Source: Anaerolineales bacterium (GTDB taxonomy: Bacteria; Chloroflexota; Anaerolineae; Anaerolineales; UBA4823). From it: a DNA stretch of 12,989 nucleotides. The DNA lies in assembly GCA_026415275.1 (NCBI GenBank), contig JAOAHK010000009.1:1-12989 (forward strand). Direction: 5' to 3'. Below are positions 1-7,299 of the stretch, piece by piece. Position numbers and translations under genes: made by a program. A model generated the notes under the pieces. The model searched no databases and was not told the DNA's origin. It was given only the letters and a program-made list of their open reading frames with translations. The stretch's first letter is position 1. Each line of letters begins with the position of its first letter.

Positions 1-2637
1 GATCAAGCGTCCAAACCCTTGACGAAACTTCAGTACCGCTTCGGGGATCGAGTATTGAAGAAATGGATCTTCAAAGGTTTCAGCGCGGGCGGAGATGATC
101 GGGTCAGAAGGGACATCAAAAGGTAATTTGGTAATCAACAATACGGACAATGCTGCACCAGGCACGTCAACGCCTTCCCAGAAAGCCCGAGTGCCCAGAA
201 GGACTGCCCTTTCAGTAGAGCGGAAGCTATCTAAGAGTGCGTGAGGGGATGCACCTTCACCTTGTTCATAGATTATGATGTCATTTTTTGTCAGAACTCT
301 TGCGATGGCTTGGGAGGTTCGCCGTAATTGGTCATAAGATGTAAACAGTACTAAAGTTCGTCCACCGGCGGCTATACTGGTTTGGATGATTGCTGTTTCA
401 ATCGCTTTTTGATATGCAAAACGGTCGTTGGGTTCTGGAATATCGCTAACAATGTAAAGCAAAGTGGAGGTCTCATAATCAAATGGAGATCCCACCTGTA
501 ATTCTTCGGCATCTTCAGCTTGCAATCGGCTACGGATATATTGAAACTCGCCCCCAGTGGTCAGGGTAGCCGAAGTTAAAACTACGGCTGTTTTTTCATT
601 CCAGATGTGCTTCTTTATGAGCGGCCCGATGTCTAAAGGTGCAGTATGCAAGGATATGTTGCCATAATTATTTCGAACTTCTATCCAGTAAATTTTGTCA
701 GGGGCGGGTTTGAAAACAAAAGAATTCAAATTGTCTAAGACCTCTTGATATCGCCGGGCGAGGTTGCTTAGATCGGTATAAAGGTCCTCATCTAAATCTA
801 GGATATTCTCAATGTTATCCGAGAGGATACTTAATATTGAGCGAAGGACGTCCATGAGGGAGTTGAATACTGCTTCGGTTTCCTCCCAAGCAGCTTCAAT
901 ACTATACCAGCCCGGTTGTGAGCGGTGGGATTGCACGATTCGTTCTTGATGGGCATAGATGCCAATCTCCTTACCTTCGCGCAAATCGTAAAAAAACTCA
1001 TCGATGGCGGTGAAGAATTGACGGCTGAGTTCTTCTAAGCGAAACGATAAATCGGTTGCCCTCTCAAGCAAAAGCTGAAAGCTGACAGGATCAGCCTTTT
1101 TGAAGATTTTGGTCAGGGTTTCTTCTACCCGATGAAGCAACCCGGTGCGCGAACTTCCCAACTCACGGATTAATCGTTCAATATCTGCACGAGTAAGGCA
1201 GAAACTCAGGGCATTGGTTGTTGCATCCTCAAGATGGTGCGCTTCGTCAACGATGAGGTAATCGTAATCAGGCAGAACTCGGTTGCCGCTGGCTATGTCA
1301 GATAGGAGTAAGGCATGGTTGACAACTAAGAGATGAGCACCTTGGGAAGATTGGCGGATTCGATAGAATGGGCAGCGCCCTCCCGTGCGTTGGTAGCAAT
1401 TTTCTATTGTGCAACCCTCGTCCTCAGCCGAGATTGATCCCCAAATCTCCCTTTCGGCGGGATTATTCAAATTTAATTCTGCTCGATCGCCGGTCTCAGT
1501 AAATTGCAACCAGACGAGGATTTTTGCTAGTAAGCGAGCTTCGTCTGCGTTTTGGGGCCTGCGTCGATATAGATTCTCAAATCGCCTCAAACAGAGATAA
1601 TTGCTTCTACCTTTCACGACAACAGCTCGTAATTCTAGCCCTAAAGCGGCAATTAAGTCTGGAATGTCTTTGTTGATTAATTGGTCTTGGAGGTTTATTG
1701 TATTGGTTGAAATGACCACTCGCGTTTGATTTTGGATTGACCACAACGAAGCGGGAATTAAATATGCTATTGATTTCCCGGTTCCAGTGCCAGCTTCAAT
1801 CAAGATGTGCTTGCCATTCGAAAGCGCCTCGCAAACTGCTTGGAGCATAGCGACTTGTTGCGGTCGGTATTCGTAATTTTTGAAGTGACGAGCGAAGGCG
1901 CCACCGTGTTCTAAAAAGGCTGAAATCTCTTCGGTATTTAAGGCAATCGGTGATTGTGCAGGCTGTAGAGGGATGGGAATAGGGACGGGATTTCGAAAGA
2001 GAGGACCGTTAAAGAGGCTCGCCGAAGCTTGTGGAAAAACAATTTCTTGTGTGCGTTCCTTTAGGGCGCTTTGGAATGCCCAGAAGCCCCCCCAATCTGT
2101 GCCTTCCGTCAGGTGGACAATTTCAGCTAACAGCCGAATGGGTAGGTTGAGTAATTCTTCGTAGAGGCGTAAAAATAAAGCGCGGGTTGTGCGCGCATCT
2201 TCTAGAGCGCGATGCTTCCCTTGTACAAGAATGCCGTATTGTTGGGCTAAGGCGGTCAGATTATAACGACTTGAGGTTGGATTGATGACTGAGGCAATTT
2301 CATAGGTGTCCACAATTAGATTATGGCGCGCTATTCCAAAACGGTTTAGGAATGCCAAATCGAAGTTAATCGAGTGACCTACAATGCGACCGTTCCCAAT
2401 AAAGCGATTTAATTCTTTCGCAATTTCTTGAATAGAAGGTGCTTTGACCAGCATTTGATCGGTAATGCCAGTCAAAAGGGTTATTGCGGGGGGAATCGGT
2501 TTACCAGGATTTACCAACGAATGCCATTCTGCTTCAACGCGGCGTGAATTAAACCGAATAGCAGCGATCTCAATAATACGATCTTTTTCTGTGTCCGACC
2601 CTGTAGTCTCTATGTCTAAAGCAACGAGCGAATCCAT
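1..2637 (-). CDS. dinG: DnaQ-type exonuclease fused to DinG/XPD-family helicase, 3' end cut by window
   Basis: The frame is open for 879 codons from ATG 2637 (GTG 2640 is an alternative) to the window edge. The N-terminal domain is a DEDDh 3'-5' exonuclease: D8-x-E10 (LDIETTG), D93 (GHSINFD), H142 and D147 (HRALEDA). A superfamily 2 XPD/DinG-like helicase follows, with Walker A AGTGTGK288S, DEAH box D464-H467, a TSAT motif, and a final QGFGR motif VI right at the edge, so roughly the last 80 to 100 residues are probably missing. Four cysteines (C349, C409, C414, C422) sit where DinG and XPD bind a 4Fe-4S cluster, with C-PFYR after the last one. Bacillus and Staphylococcus DinG share the exonuclease-helicase layout, but the staphylococcal enzyme lacks the cluster and acts as a nuclease, so true helicase activity is more plausible here. 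The likely role is DNA repair or resolution of unusual DNA structures. It lies 48 bases after the VTT gene but has its own -10 box. The domain assignment is firm; the substrate is unknown. Confidence 0.93.
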   Translation of the reverse strand, partial: MDSLVALDIETTGSDTEKDRIIEIAAIRFNSRRVEAEWHSLVNPGKPIPPAITLLTGITDQMLVKAPSIQEIAKELNRFIGNGRIVGHSINFDLAFLNRFGIARHNLIVDTYEIASVINPTSSRYNLTALAQQYGILVQGKHRALEDARTTRALFLRLYEELLNLPIRLLAEIVHLTEGTDWGGFWAFQSALKERTQEIVFPQASASLFNGPLFRNPVPIPIPLQPAQSPIALNTEEISAFLEHGGAFARHFKNYEYRPQQVAMLQAVCEALSNGKHILIEAGTGTGKSIAYLIPASLWSIQNQTRVVISTNTINLQDQLINKDIPDLIAALGLELRAVVVKGRSNYLCLRRFENLYRRRPQNADEARLLAKILVWLQFTETGDRAELNLNNPAEREIWGSISAEDEGCTIENCYQRTGGRCPFYRIRQSSQGAHLLVVNHALLLSDIASGNRVLPDYDYLIVDEAHHLEDATTNALSFCLTRADIERLIRELGSSRTGLLHRVEETLTKIFKKADPVSFQLLLERATDLSFRLEELSRQFFTAIDEFFYDLREGKEIGIYAHQERIVQSHRSQPGWYSIEAAWEETEAVFNSLMDVLRSILSILSDNIENILDLDEDLYTDLSNLARRYQEVLDNLNSFVFKPAPDKIYWIEVRNNYGNISLHTAPLDIGPLIKKHIWNEKTAVVLTSATLTTGGEFQYIRSRLQAEDAEELQVGSPFDYETSTLLYIVSDIPEPNDRFAYQKAIETAIIQTSIAAGGRTLVLFTSYDQLRRTSQAIARVLTKNDIIIYEQGEGASPHALLDSFRSTERAVLLGTRAFWEGVDVPGAALSVLLITKLPFDVPSDPIISARAETFEDPFLQYSIPEAVLKFRQGFGRLI

Positions 2638-2645
2638 CACACCTC

Positions 2646-2651
2646 ATTATA
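2646..2651 (-). promoter_or_regulatory. TATAAT -10 box of the exonuclease-helicase gene
   Basis: On the minus strand a perfect TATAAT lies 8 bases before ATG 2637 and 5 before GTG 2640. Initiation about 7 bases downstream of the box would start the RNA at or within a base or two of the start codon. A GAGGTG stretch directly before the start could also act as a very close Shine-Dalgarno. I see no good -35 hexamer at 16-18 bases. Confidence 0.45.
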
Positions 2652-2685
2652 TCGGTTATTGTGTGTGAATTTACTTGAAGTTTGA

Positions 2686-3252
2686 TTATTGAAAAAAGCG
2701 GCCTAGCAACCCTGAACCCAAGAAGGAGAAGATAAGCATCTTCGTAGTCTGACCAAGAAAACACCAGAAGAAGAAGATGTGGAGGGGCATTTTCAGGGCG
2801 CCAGCGGCCATGCCGGCGACATCAAAAAACGGATTTGGTATAGCAGAAAGGATATAAACGGTTATACCACCGTGTTTTTGCATCCACTGCGTTAGCTTTT
2901 GATAAACCTCAAACCTTTCCACCATCACTTGTCCACCAAATCCAGCTAAATATCCACTAATTTCTCCCGCGGTAGCGCCTAAGCTAGCTGCAATTGCAAC
3001 TCCGAGGGGATTTGATAGTACTCCTCCTAGTGTAAAGATGATTGCTAGGCCCGGTGCAGGCAGGACAACCGTAGCATAAGCCATAAATGCGATCAGGAAG
3101 ACACCCGGATAACCGAGAAAGGCAAGTTTGGCTGCATCCTCTCGAATGCTAAAAATAAAGAGACTGAGAGCAATGACAAAAAGCAAAGCCAAAACACGCC
3201 ATAAATAAAAAGTTTTGCGATTGTTTGATGATGACGAGGTGAAGTCACTCAC
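2686..3252 (-). CDS. VTT-domain (DedA/TVP38-like) integral membrane protein
   Basis: This encodes about 188 residues with a polar, serine/asparagine-rich N-terminus, a first membrane segment (LWRVLALLFVIALSLFIFS) and further hydrophobic stretches. It has the VTT features: a proline-broken re-entrant loop (VVLPAPGLAI), a glycine-rich GATAGEISGYLAGFGG segment, and a second loop around IPNPFFDVAGMAAGALKMP. VTT/DedA proteins are polytopic inner-membrane proteins linked to lipid scrambling and envelope homeostasis; this one's substrate cannot be read from sequence. The start is uncertain. GTG 3252 overlaps the end of udk by 8 bases (GTGAGTGA), the usual coupling geometry. ATG 3276 would add 8 residues and TTG 3306 would add 18. 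None has a strong Shine-Dalgarno. It is probably cotranscribed with udk, although no functional link is obvious. The usual Arg before the IPxP loop is Ser here. Confidence 0.82.
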   Translation of the reverse strand: MSDFTSSSSNNRKTFYLWRVLALLFVIALSLFIFSIREDAAKLAFLGYPGVFLIAFMAYATVVLPAPGLAIIFTLGGVLSNPLGVAIAASLGATAGEISGYLAGFGGQVMVERFEVYQKLTQWMQKHGGITVYILSAIPNPFFDVAGMAAGALKMPLHIFFFWCFLGQTTKMLIFSFLGSGLLGRFFQ

Positions 3253-3886
3253 GATTAGTTTCTTGGAGTAGAGCATTGATGCGGGCAACAACCATATCGA
3301 TCGCAACGGTGTTTAATCCCCCCTCAGGAATAATGACGTCCGCGTATCTCTTTGAAGGTTCGACAAATTCTAAATGCATAGGTCGAACAGTGGATAGATA
3401 CTGTTGAATCACCGATTCGGTCGAGCGTCCGCGTTCGATTAAATCTCTTTGCAAGCGACGAATAAAGCGAATATCCGCGTCAGTATCAACGAAGATCTTG
3501 ACGTCAAATAGCTCACGCAACTCGGCTTCGGCAAAGATGAGAATCCCTTCGACAATTATGACCGCTTTCGGTTCAATGCGTTGGGTTTTGTTTGTACGGC
3601 AATGTGTACGAAAGTCATAAATTGGTAATTCGATTGGTTGACCTTTCTTTAGTTGGATTACGTGCTGGATGAGCAAAGATGTTTCCAGAGAATTTGGGTG
3701 GTCGAAATTGATCAGATGGCGTTGGGGTTCAGGTAGGTTACTTAGGTCTTTATAGTAAGCGTCATGAGGTAGATAAGCGATTTTCTCCGCCCCTACGTGT
3801 TGAATGATCATATTGGCAACTGTGGTCTTGCCAGAGCCAGACCCCCCTGCTATACCGATGACTAAAGGGGTTAATCGAATTGCCAT
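3245..3886 (-). CDS. udk: Uridine kinase
   Basis: A 213-residue cytoplasmic kinase of the uridine/cytidine kinase and phosphoribulokinase P-loop family, normal length for Udk. It phosphorylates uridine (and cytidine) to the monophosphate in pyrimidine salvage. The N-terminus carries the Walker A loop GIAGGSGSGKTT (K20). Next come the LPHDAYYKDL segment and the substrate-side motif INFDHPNSLE, then PIYDFRTHCR. VEGILIF is the Walker B region, and DADIRFIRRLQRDLIERGRS is the lid-like arginine-rich segment. ATG 3886 is chosen because a perfect TATAAT sits 6 bases upstream, which implies a leaderless message; no Shine-Dalgarno is present. The stop overlaps the next gene's GTG start. Confidence 0.93.
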   Translation of the reverse strand: MAIRLTPLVIGIAGGSGSGKTTVANMIIQHVGAEKIAYLPHDAYYKDLSNLPEPQRHLINFDHPNSLETSLLIQHVIQLKKGQPIELPIYDFRTHCRTNKTQRIEPKAVIIVEGILIFAEAELRELFDVKIFVDTDADIRFIRRLQRDLIERGRSTESVIQQYLSTVRPMHLEFVEPSKRYADVIIPEGGLNTVAIDMVVARINALLQETNRE

Positions 3887-3892
3887 AATTTA

Positions 3893-3898
3893 ATTATA
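3893..3898 (-). promoter_or_regulatory. TATAAT -10 box of udk
   Basis: A perfect TATAAT on the minus strand ends 6 bases before ATG 3886, so transcription would begin at or next to the A of the start codon. No convincing -35 hexamer is seen at 16-18 bases. The box lies in the short gap after the tRNA gene. Confidence 0.5.
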
Positions 3899-3934
3899 CT
3901 TAGTTAAGGAAAACCCCGATGGGAATAATAAAAA

Positions 3935-4007
3935 AGCCACCGAAGGGATTCGAACCCTTGACCTAACGTTTACGAAACGCTTGCTCTGCCTGCTGAGCTA
4001 CGGTGGC
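3935..4007 (-). tRNA. tRNA-Thr (anticodon CGU)
   Basis: The minus strand folds into a full cloverleaf. The acceptor arm is GCCACCG/CGGTGGC and the D arm GCTC/GAGC. The anticodon stem AGCGT/ACGTT (one G-U pair) encloses loop TTCGTAA with anticodon CGT, reading the ACG threonine codon. The T arm is AAGGG/CCCTT with loop TTCGAAT. The discriminator is T, CCA is not encoded, and a run of T follows that could help stop transcription. Confidence 0.96.
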
Positions 4008-4021
4008 AATTTCTACCCCAA

Positions 4022-4050
4022 ATTATACAAAGGATATGCTAGAATGACAA
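4022..4050 (-). promoter_or_regulatory. Sigma-70-type promoter of tRNA-Thr
   Basis: On the minus strand TTGTCA (4045-4050) and TATAAT (4022-4027) are separated by exactly 17 bases. The -10 is perfect and the -35 matches five of six. The expected start lies about 7 bases before the mature tRNA 5' end, a short leader typical of tRNA genes. Confidence 0.75.
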
Positions 4051-4060
4051 GGAAGGCTCG

Positions 4061-4090
4061 ATGAGTAACTCGTGCAACGAGTGCTCTCAT
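4061..4090. repeat. Two-tier inverted repeat upstream of the glycosyltransferase
   Basis: ATGAG (4061-4065) pairs with CTCAT (4086-4090). Inside it ACTCGT (4068-4073) pairs with ACGAGT (4077-4082) around a GCA loop, leaving a 2/3 internal bulge. It lies between the tRNA promoter and the GT4 start, so it could be a leader hairpin or an operator for a dimeric protein. No T-run follows, so it does not look like an intrinsic terminator. Confidence 0.5.
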
Positions 4091-4111
4091 CTAAATGATG
4101 GACGTAGACGA

Positions 4112-4117
4112 AAAGGA
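4112..4117 (+). promoter_or_regulatory. Ribosome binding site that sets the GT4 start
   Basis: AAAGGA lies 7 bases before ATG 4125, an ideal spacing. The earlier in-frame ATGs at 4095 and 4098 have no such site, so 4125 is preferred. Confidence 0.6.
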
Positions 4118-4124
4118 TTTTAGG

Positions 4125-5381
4125 ATGCGGATTGCAATGTTATCCTATCACACTTGCCCTTTGGCAACGCTAGGTGGAAAAGATACAGGAGGTATGAATG
4201 TCTATGTTCGTGACCTGAGCCACCAACTCGGTGCTGAGGGGATTCGGGTCGATGTTTTCACCCGCTCTCAGGATGAACATGTTCCTCATGTCCTACATGA
4301 ATTGGGGTTTGGAAACCGAGTCGTTCACGTCCCGGCTGGTCCAGAGATTCCTTTACCCAAAGAAAAGTTAATCAACTATCTCGAGCAGTTTGTTCACGGA
4401 ATTCTCGAATTTGCGAACCAAAAAGAATGCCGATATGACCTCATCCATAGCCATTATTGGATGTCCGGAATTGCCGCATTAGAACTGAAGAAAATTTGGC
4501 AAGCTCCAATTGTGCACATGTTTCATACGTTAGGAAAAATGAAACAACGTGTGGCAAGGAGTGATGAGGAAATTGAAGGTGATTATCGGATACAAGGAGA
4601 AAATCGACTCTTGAAAGAAGTAGATTGTGTGGTCGCTGCTACGCCGGCGGAATTGGCGCAACTACAGTGGCTTTATCAGGCGGATGTTTCTAAAATTCAG
4701 GTCATCCCACCGGGGGTTGATTTGAGCCGCTTTTACCCAATTCCCATGGATGAAGCCAAAGAGTATATTGGTATTCCCCCCTGTAATCGGATGTTGCTGT
4801 TTGTTGGGAGGATTGAACCATTGAAAGGCTTGGATGTCTTGTTCAAGGCCATTGCGATCATGCGGGAAAATGGTCAATGGGAACGAACACCGTTTTGTTT
4901 GGCGGTTATTGGAGGGGACGAAGATGGCGAGTTGAGAACAAAGGGGTCCGAACAAGAGCGGTTGACTGCCTTGAGAGCTGAATACAGACTTGAGGATTTG
5001 GTAGTCTTTTTAGGCAAGAAGAGTCAAGATACGCTTCCTTACTACTACTCTGCAGCAGAGATTGTCGTTGTTCCTTCTCATTACGAATCTTTCGGAATGG
5101 TAGCCTTGGAAGCGATGGCATGTGGAACGCCGGTGGTGGCTTCTAATGTAGGGGGATTGGCATACCTGGTTCAAGATGGGTTGACTGGATTTACCGTTCC
5201 AGTTGATGAGCCGCAGTTATTGGTTGATTGTATTGCAAAATTGTTATCTGATCCTGAATTGCGAATCAAGATGGGCAAACAAGCAGCCGAATTCGCCAAA
5301 GGGTTTGGTTGGGGCGTCATTGCCCAAAAAATTATTGCTCTTTATCGGTCGGTGCTGGCTTCCGTTGATAAGGCTCCTTGA
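4125..5381 (+). CDS. GT4 glycosyltransferase, MshA/sucrose-phosphate-synthase-like
   Basis: A 418-residue GT-B retaining glycosyltransferase of family GT4. The N-terminal acceptor domain has the signature LSYHTCPLATLGGKDTGGMN and then HSHYWMSG, as in MshA and sucrose-phosphate synthase. The C-terminal nucleotide-sugar domain has PPGVD near residue 195, VGRIEPLKG with R229 and K234, and the E-x7-E motif (E321 to E329 in HYESFGMVALEAM) that contacts the donor. No signal or membrane segment is seen, so it is cytosolic or membrane-associated. The start rests on the Shine-Dalgarno at 4112 and on MRIAMLSYHT matching where the family begins; an upstream ATG at 4095 would add 10 residues. The gene converges on the acyl-AMP ligase and their coding ends overlap by 40 bases. 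Donor and acceptor are unknown; mycothiol synthesis is not supported by the neighbours. It might build a glycan that the adjacent acylation operon modifies, but that is only a guess. Confidence 0.88.
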   Translation: MRIAMLSYHTCPLATLGGKDTGGMNVYVRDLSHQLGAEGIRVDVFTRSQDEHVPHVLHELGFGNRVVHVPAGPEIPLPKEKLINYLEQFVHGILEFANQKECRYDLIHSHYWMSGIAALELKKIWQAPIVHMFHTLGKMKQRVARSDEEIEGDYRIQGENRLLKEVDCVVAATPAELAQLQWLYQADVSKIQVIPPGVDLSRFYPIPMDEAKEYIGIPPCNRMLLFVGRIEPLKGLDVLFKAIAIMRENGQWERTPFCLAVIGGDEDGELRTKGSEQERLTALRAEYRLEDLVVFLGKKSQDTLPYYYSAAEIVVVPSHYESFGMVALEAMACGTPVVASNVGGLAYLVQDGLTGFTVPVDEPQLLVDCIAKLLSDPELRIKMGKQAAEFAKGFGWGVIAQKIIALYRSVLASVDKAP

Positions 5382-7042
5382 AATTCGCGCAAGTATTTTT
5401 CCCGGTTTGCCGAACGAGCAATCTTACCGCTGCTGGTCTTCAACAACCATCCGCGATCGACTATAATAGCTTTTCTTAGGACAATGTCGCTAGAACGGTT
5501 AACGTGATAACAAATTTTATCTGCGATGTCCTGCCTCCGTTGTACGTCTGGCTCCTCTGTTTCTGCTATTAGGACAACTTCCTCCGTTCCCATCACTTCA
5601 TCAAAAACTCCAAAAGCAACAACCCGTCCTGGGTAAACTCCTTCCACCTCGTTGGCTACTCTTTCTATGTCCTGAGGATAAATATTTTTCCCCCCGACAA
5701 TAATCAAGTCTTTTTTGCGTCCTGTGATATACACTTCTCCTTTGGCTAAGTACCCAAGGTCGCCGGTAAGATACCATCCATCGAGAAAAGCCTTTTGAGT
5801 CAAATCGGGTCTTTTGTAGTATTCGGTTAACATACAATCGCTTAACAACGCGATTTCACCGATCACTCGCTCCGGTAGCTCTTTGCCTTCGTCACTAAGA
5901 ATACGTACCTGTGTGTTCTCGATTGGTTTACCGGCTGAGACCATACAGATTGCATCATCGCCTTGAGGAGCGGGTTGAGCGATTTTCTCGACCAAAAGTT
6001 TTTTACGGTCGATCCAATCCAATGTCACTGGTTTTTCGATACCATCCTGCGAAACAGCAAACACATTTTCTGCCATCGCATAGCAGGTTGCCAAGGCATT
6101 ATCTTTTAGCCCATATGGACGAAAGCGGTTGATGAACATTTCATGGCTAGATTGCATCATAGGTTCAGAGCAGTTGATCACGGCTCGCATGGATGACAAA
6201 TCGATTCCATCTAAGTCGGAGGGGCGAATTTTTTGGGCACAAAAGTTATAGGCAAAGTTTGGCAACCAAGTTAGCGTACCGTGATACTGATGGATGGCTC
6301 GCATCAGCAAGACTGGCGAACGCACCCAGTCGAAAGGGGACATCAGAACCAGGGGGACTTTGAGCAAAATGGGCATTAGGAACCCAGCAATCAAGCCCAT
6401 ATCGTGGTAAAGTGGTAGCCAGCTAACAATCACATCGGGTTGGCTTAGGTGAATTGCCCTCTGATAGGCTTCTAACTGCTTCATGACCGCTTGGTGAGAT
6501 AATGCAACTCCCTTTTGCAGACCGGTTGTGCCCGAAGAATGTTGCAAGAGAACAATCGATTGTGGGCTTCGGTGCAAGCCTGGCGCTTCTTGTAATTCCA
6601 AATCCTGTAATGCAATTTGCTCAGCGATCAAGATTTTCCGTACCGAACTCTCTTTTGCGGCTTGTTGAATTTCGGATTCGAATTCAGTATAGGTGATGAC
6701 CGCAGCAGGTTCAATGACTTCAAAAAGCGAACGCAGGGATTTCCTGTAATGCTCCGGAGAAAGCTTTTCGGTCAAAAAAGGCATGATCGAGGGGATTGCG
6801 CCAGTAAACATTGCTCCAAAGAAGGAATAAATCAAATCTTGACAGTGCTGGAGAACAATAATAACCACCTCATCAGAGCGGATGGCATTCTCTTGAAGAA
6901 CTTTGCCATATCGAAGCGCACATCGGTAGAGGGTTCGATAGGAAATGACATCGTCCGGTTTGCCGCGCTGCTGGAAAACGATAGCGGTTTTCTCAGGATC
7001 TTCCCATGCATTTTTGGAAATGATTTGGGGCAGTGTTTCCAT
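5342..7042 (-). CDS. Fatty-acyl-AMP-ligase-like adenylating enzyme (DltA position)
   Basis: A 566-residue class I adenylate-forming enzyme. It should activate a carboxylic acid with ATP to an acyl-AMP and pass it to the 4'-phosphopantetheine of the carrier protein encoded just upstream. Core motifs in order are the P-loop SSGTTGLQKG (169-178), SWLPLYHDMGL (207-217), TCYAMAEN (319-326), YLTGDLG (424-430), GRKKDLI (441-447) and KTSSGK with catalytic K540. The SWLPLYHDMGLI and CYAMAEN versions, and the overall length, resemble fatty-acyl-AMP ligases (FAAL) more than D-alanine ligases such as DltA or CoA ligases. Its ATG directly follows the carrier's stop (TAAATG), so the two are translationally coupled. 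It is the last gene of the seven-gene run, and its 3' end overlaps the convergent GT4 gene. The acid it activates cannot be read from sequence. Confidence 0.9.
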   Translation of the reverse strand: METLPQIISKNAWEDPEKTAIVFQQRGKPDDVISYRTLYRCALRYGKVLQENAIRSDEVVIIVLQHCQDLIYSFFGAMFTGAIPSIMPFLTEKLSPEHYRKSLRSLFEVIEPAAVITYTEFESEIQQAAKESSVRKILIAEQIALQDLELQEAPGLHRSPQSIVLLQHSSGTTGLQKGVALSHQAVMKQLEAYQRAIHLSQPDVIVSWLPLYHDMGLIAGFLMPILLKVPLVLMSPFDWVRSPVLLMRAIHQYHGTLTWLPNFAYNFCAQKIRPSDLDGIDLSSMRAVINCSEPMMQSSHEMFINRFRPYGLKDNALATCYAMAENVFAVSQDGIEKPVTLDWIDRKKLLVEKIAQPAPQGDDAICMVSAGKPIENTQVRILSDEGKELPERVIGEIALLSDCMLTEYYKRPDLTQKAFLDGWYLTGDLGYLAKGEVYITGRKKDLIIVGGKNIYPQDIERVANEVEGVYPGRVVAFGVFDEVMGTEEVVLIAETEEPDVQRRQDIADKICYHVNRSSDIVLRKAIIVDRGWLLKTSSGKIARSANREKYLREFQGALSTEASTDR

Positions 7043-7291
7043 TTATCTTCGCATTCGATCTTGAATGAGCTTAGCTAGCTGCTCTAGGTTGTCAAAAGTC
7101 TGACGGTTGAGTTCTGTGTCTTCGATTTTCACACCAAAACGTTCTTCGATGTAGATGGCAAGGTCTATCAAGTGAAATGAATCTAAGAGACCACTGGAAA
7201 TCAAGGCTTCATCTTGTGCAATTTTTCTAGTAGGAGATTGAAGGATTTTTTCAGCAATGAATTTCGATAAATCATCGAGGATATATTTCAT
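7043..7291 (-). CDS. Acyl carrier protein (DltC position)
   Basis: An 82-residue carrier of normal length. The phosphopantetheine serine is S38 in SGLLDSFHLIDL, followed by the helix IYIEERFGVKIED typical of the family. The LLDSF wording is as close to DltC-type and pathway-dedicated carriers as to the fatty-acid AcpP. That fits its position between an acyl-AMP ligase and envelope acyltransferases rather than in a fab cluster. Translation starts at ATG 7291 behind an AGGT site 5 to 8 bases upstream, and this site overlaps the stop of the preceding SGNH lipoprotein gene. The gene's own stop abuts the ligase ATG. It should be modified by a holo-ACP synthase encoded elsewhere. Confidence 0.9.
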   Translation of the reverse strand: MKYILDDLSKFIAEKILQSPTRKIAQDEALISSGLLDSFHLIDLAIYIEERFGVKIEDTELNRQTFDNLEQLAKLIQDRMRR

Positions 7292-7299
7292 TTTTTACC

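Noticed and set aside
3908..3935. Intrinsic terminator after tRNA-Thr
   Set aside because: There is a T-run, but the only nearby hairpin has a 3-4 base-pair stem, too weak to call.
4125..5381. Calling the GT4 enzyme MshA for mycothiol synthesis
   Set aside because: The N-terminal signature is shared by MshA, sucrose-phosphate synthase and many other GT4 enzymes. No other mycothiol gene is present.
5342..7042. Calling the ligase DltA (D-alanine ligase)
   Set aside because: Motifs SWLPLYHDMGL and CYAMAEN and the 566-residue length fit fatty-acyl-AMP ligases better. The Dlt likeness is in system layout, not in proven substrate.
6617..7078. Plus-strand 153-codon frame opposite the acyl-AMP ligase
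   Set aside because: It is entirely antisense to the ligase N-terminus with no domain or Shine-Dalgarno. It is a shadow of a well-supported gene.
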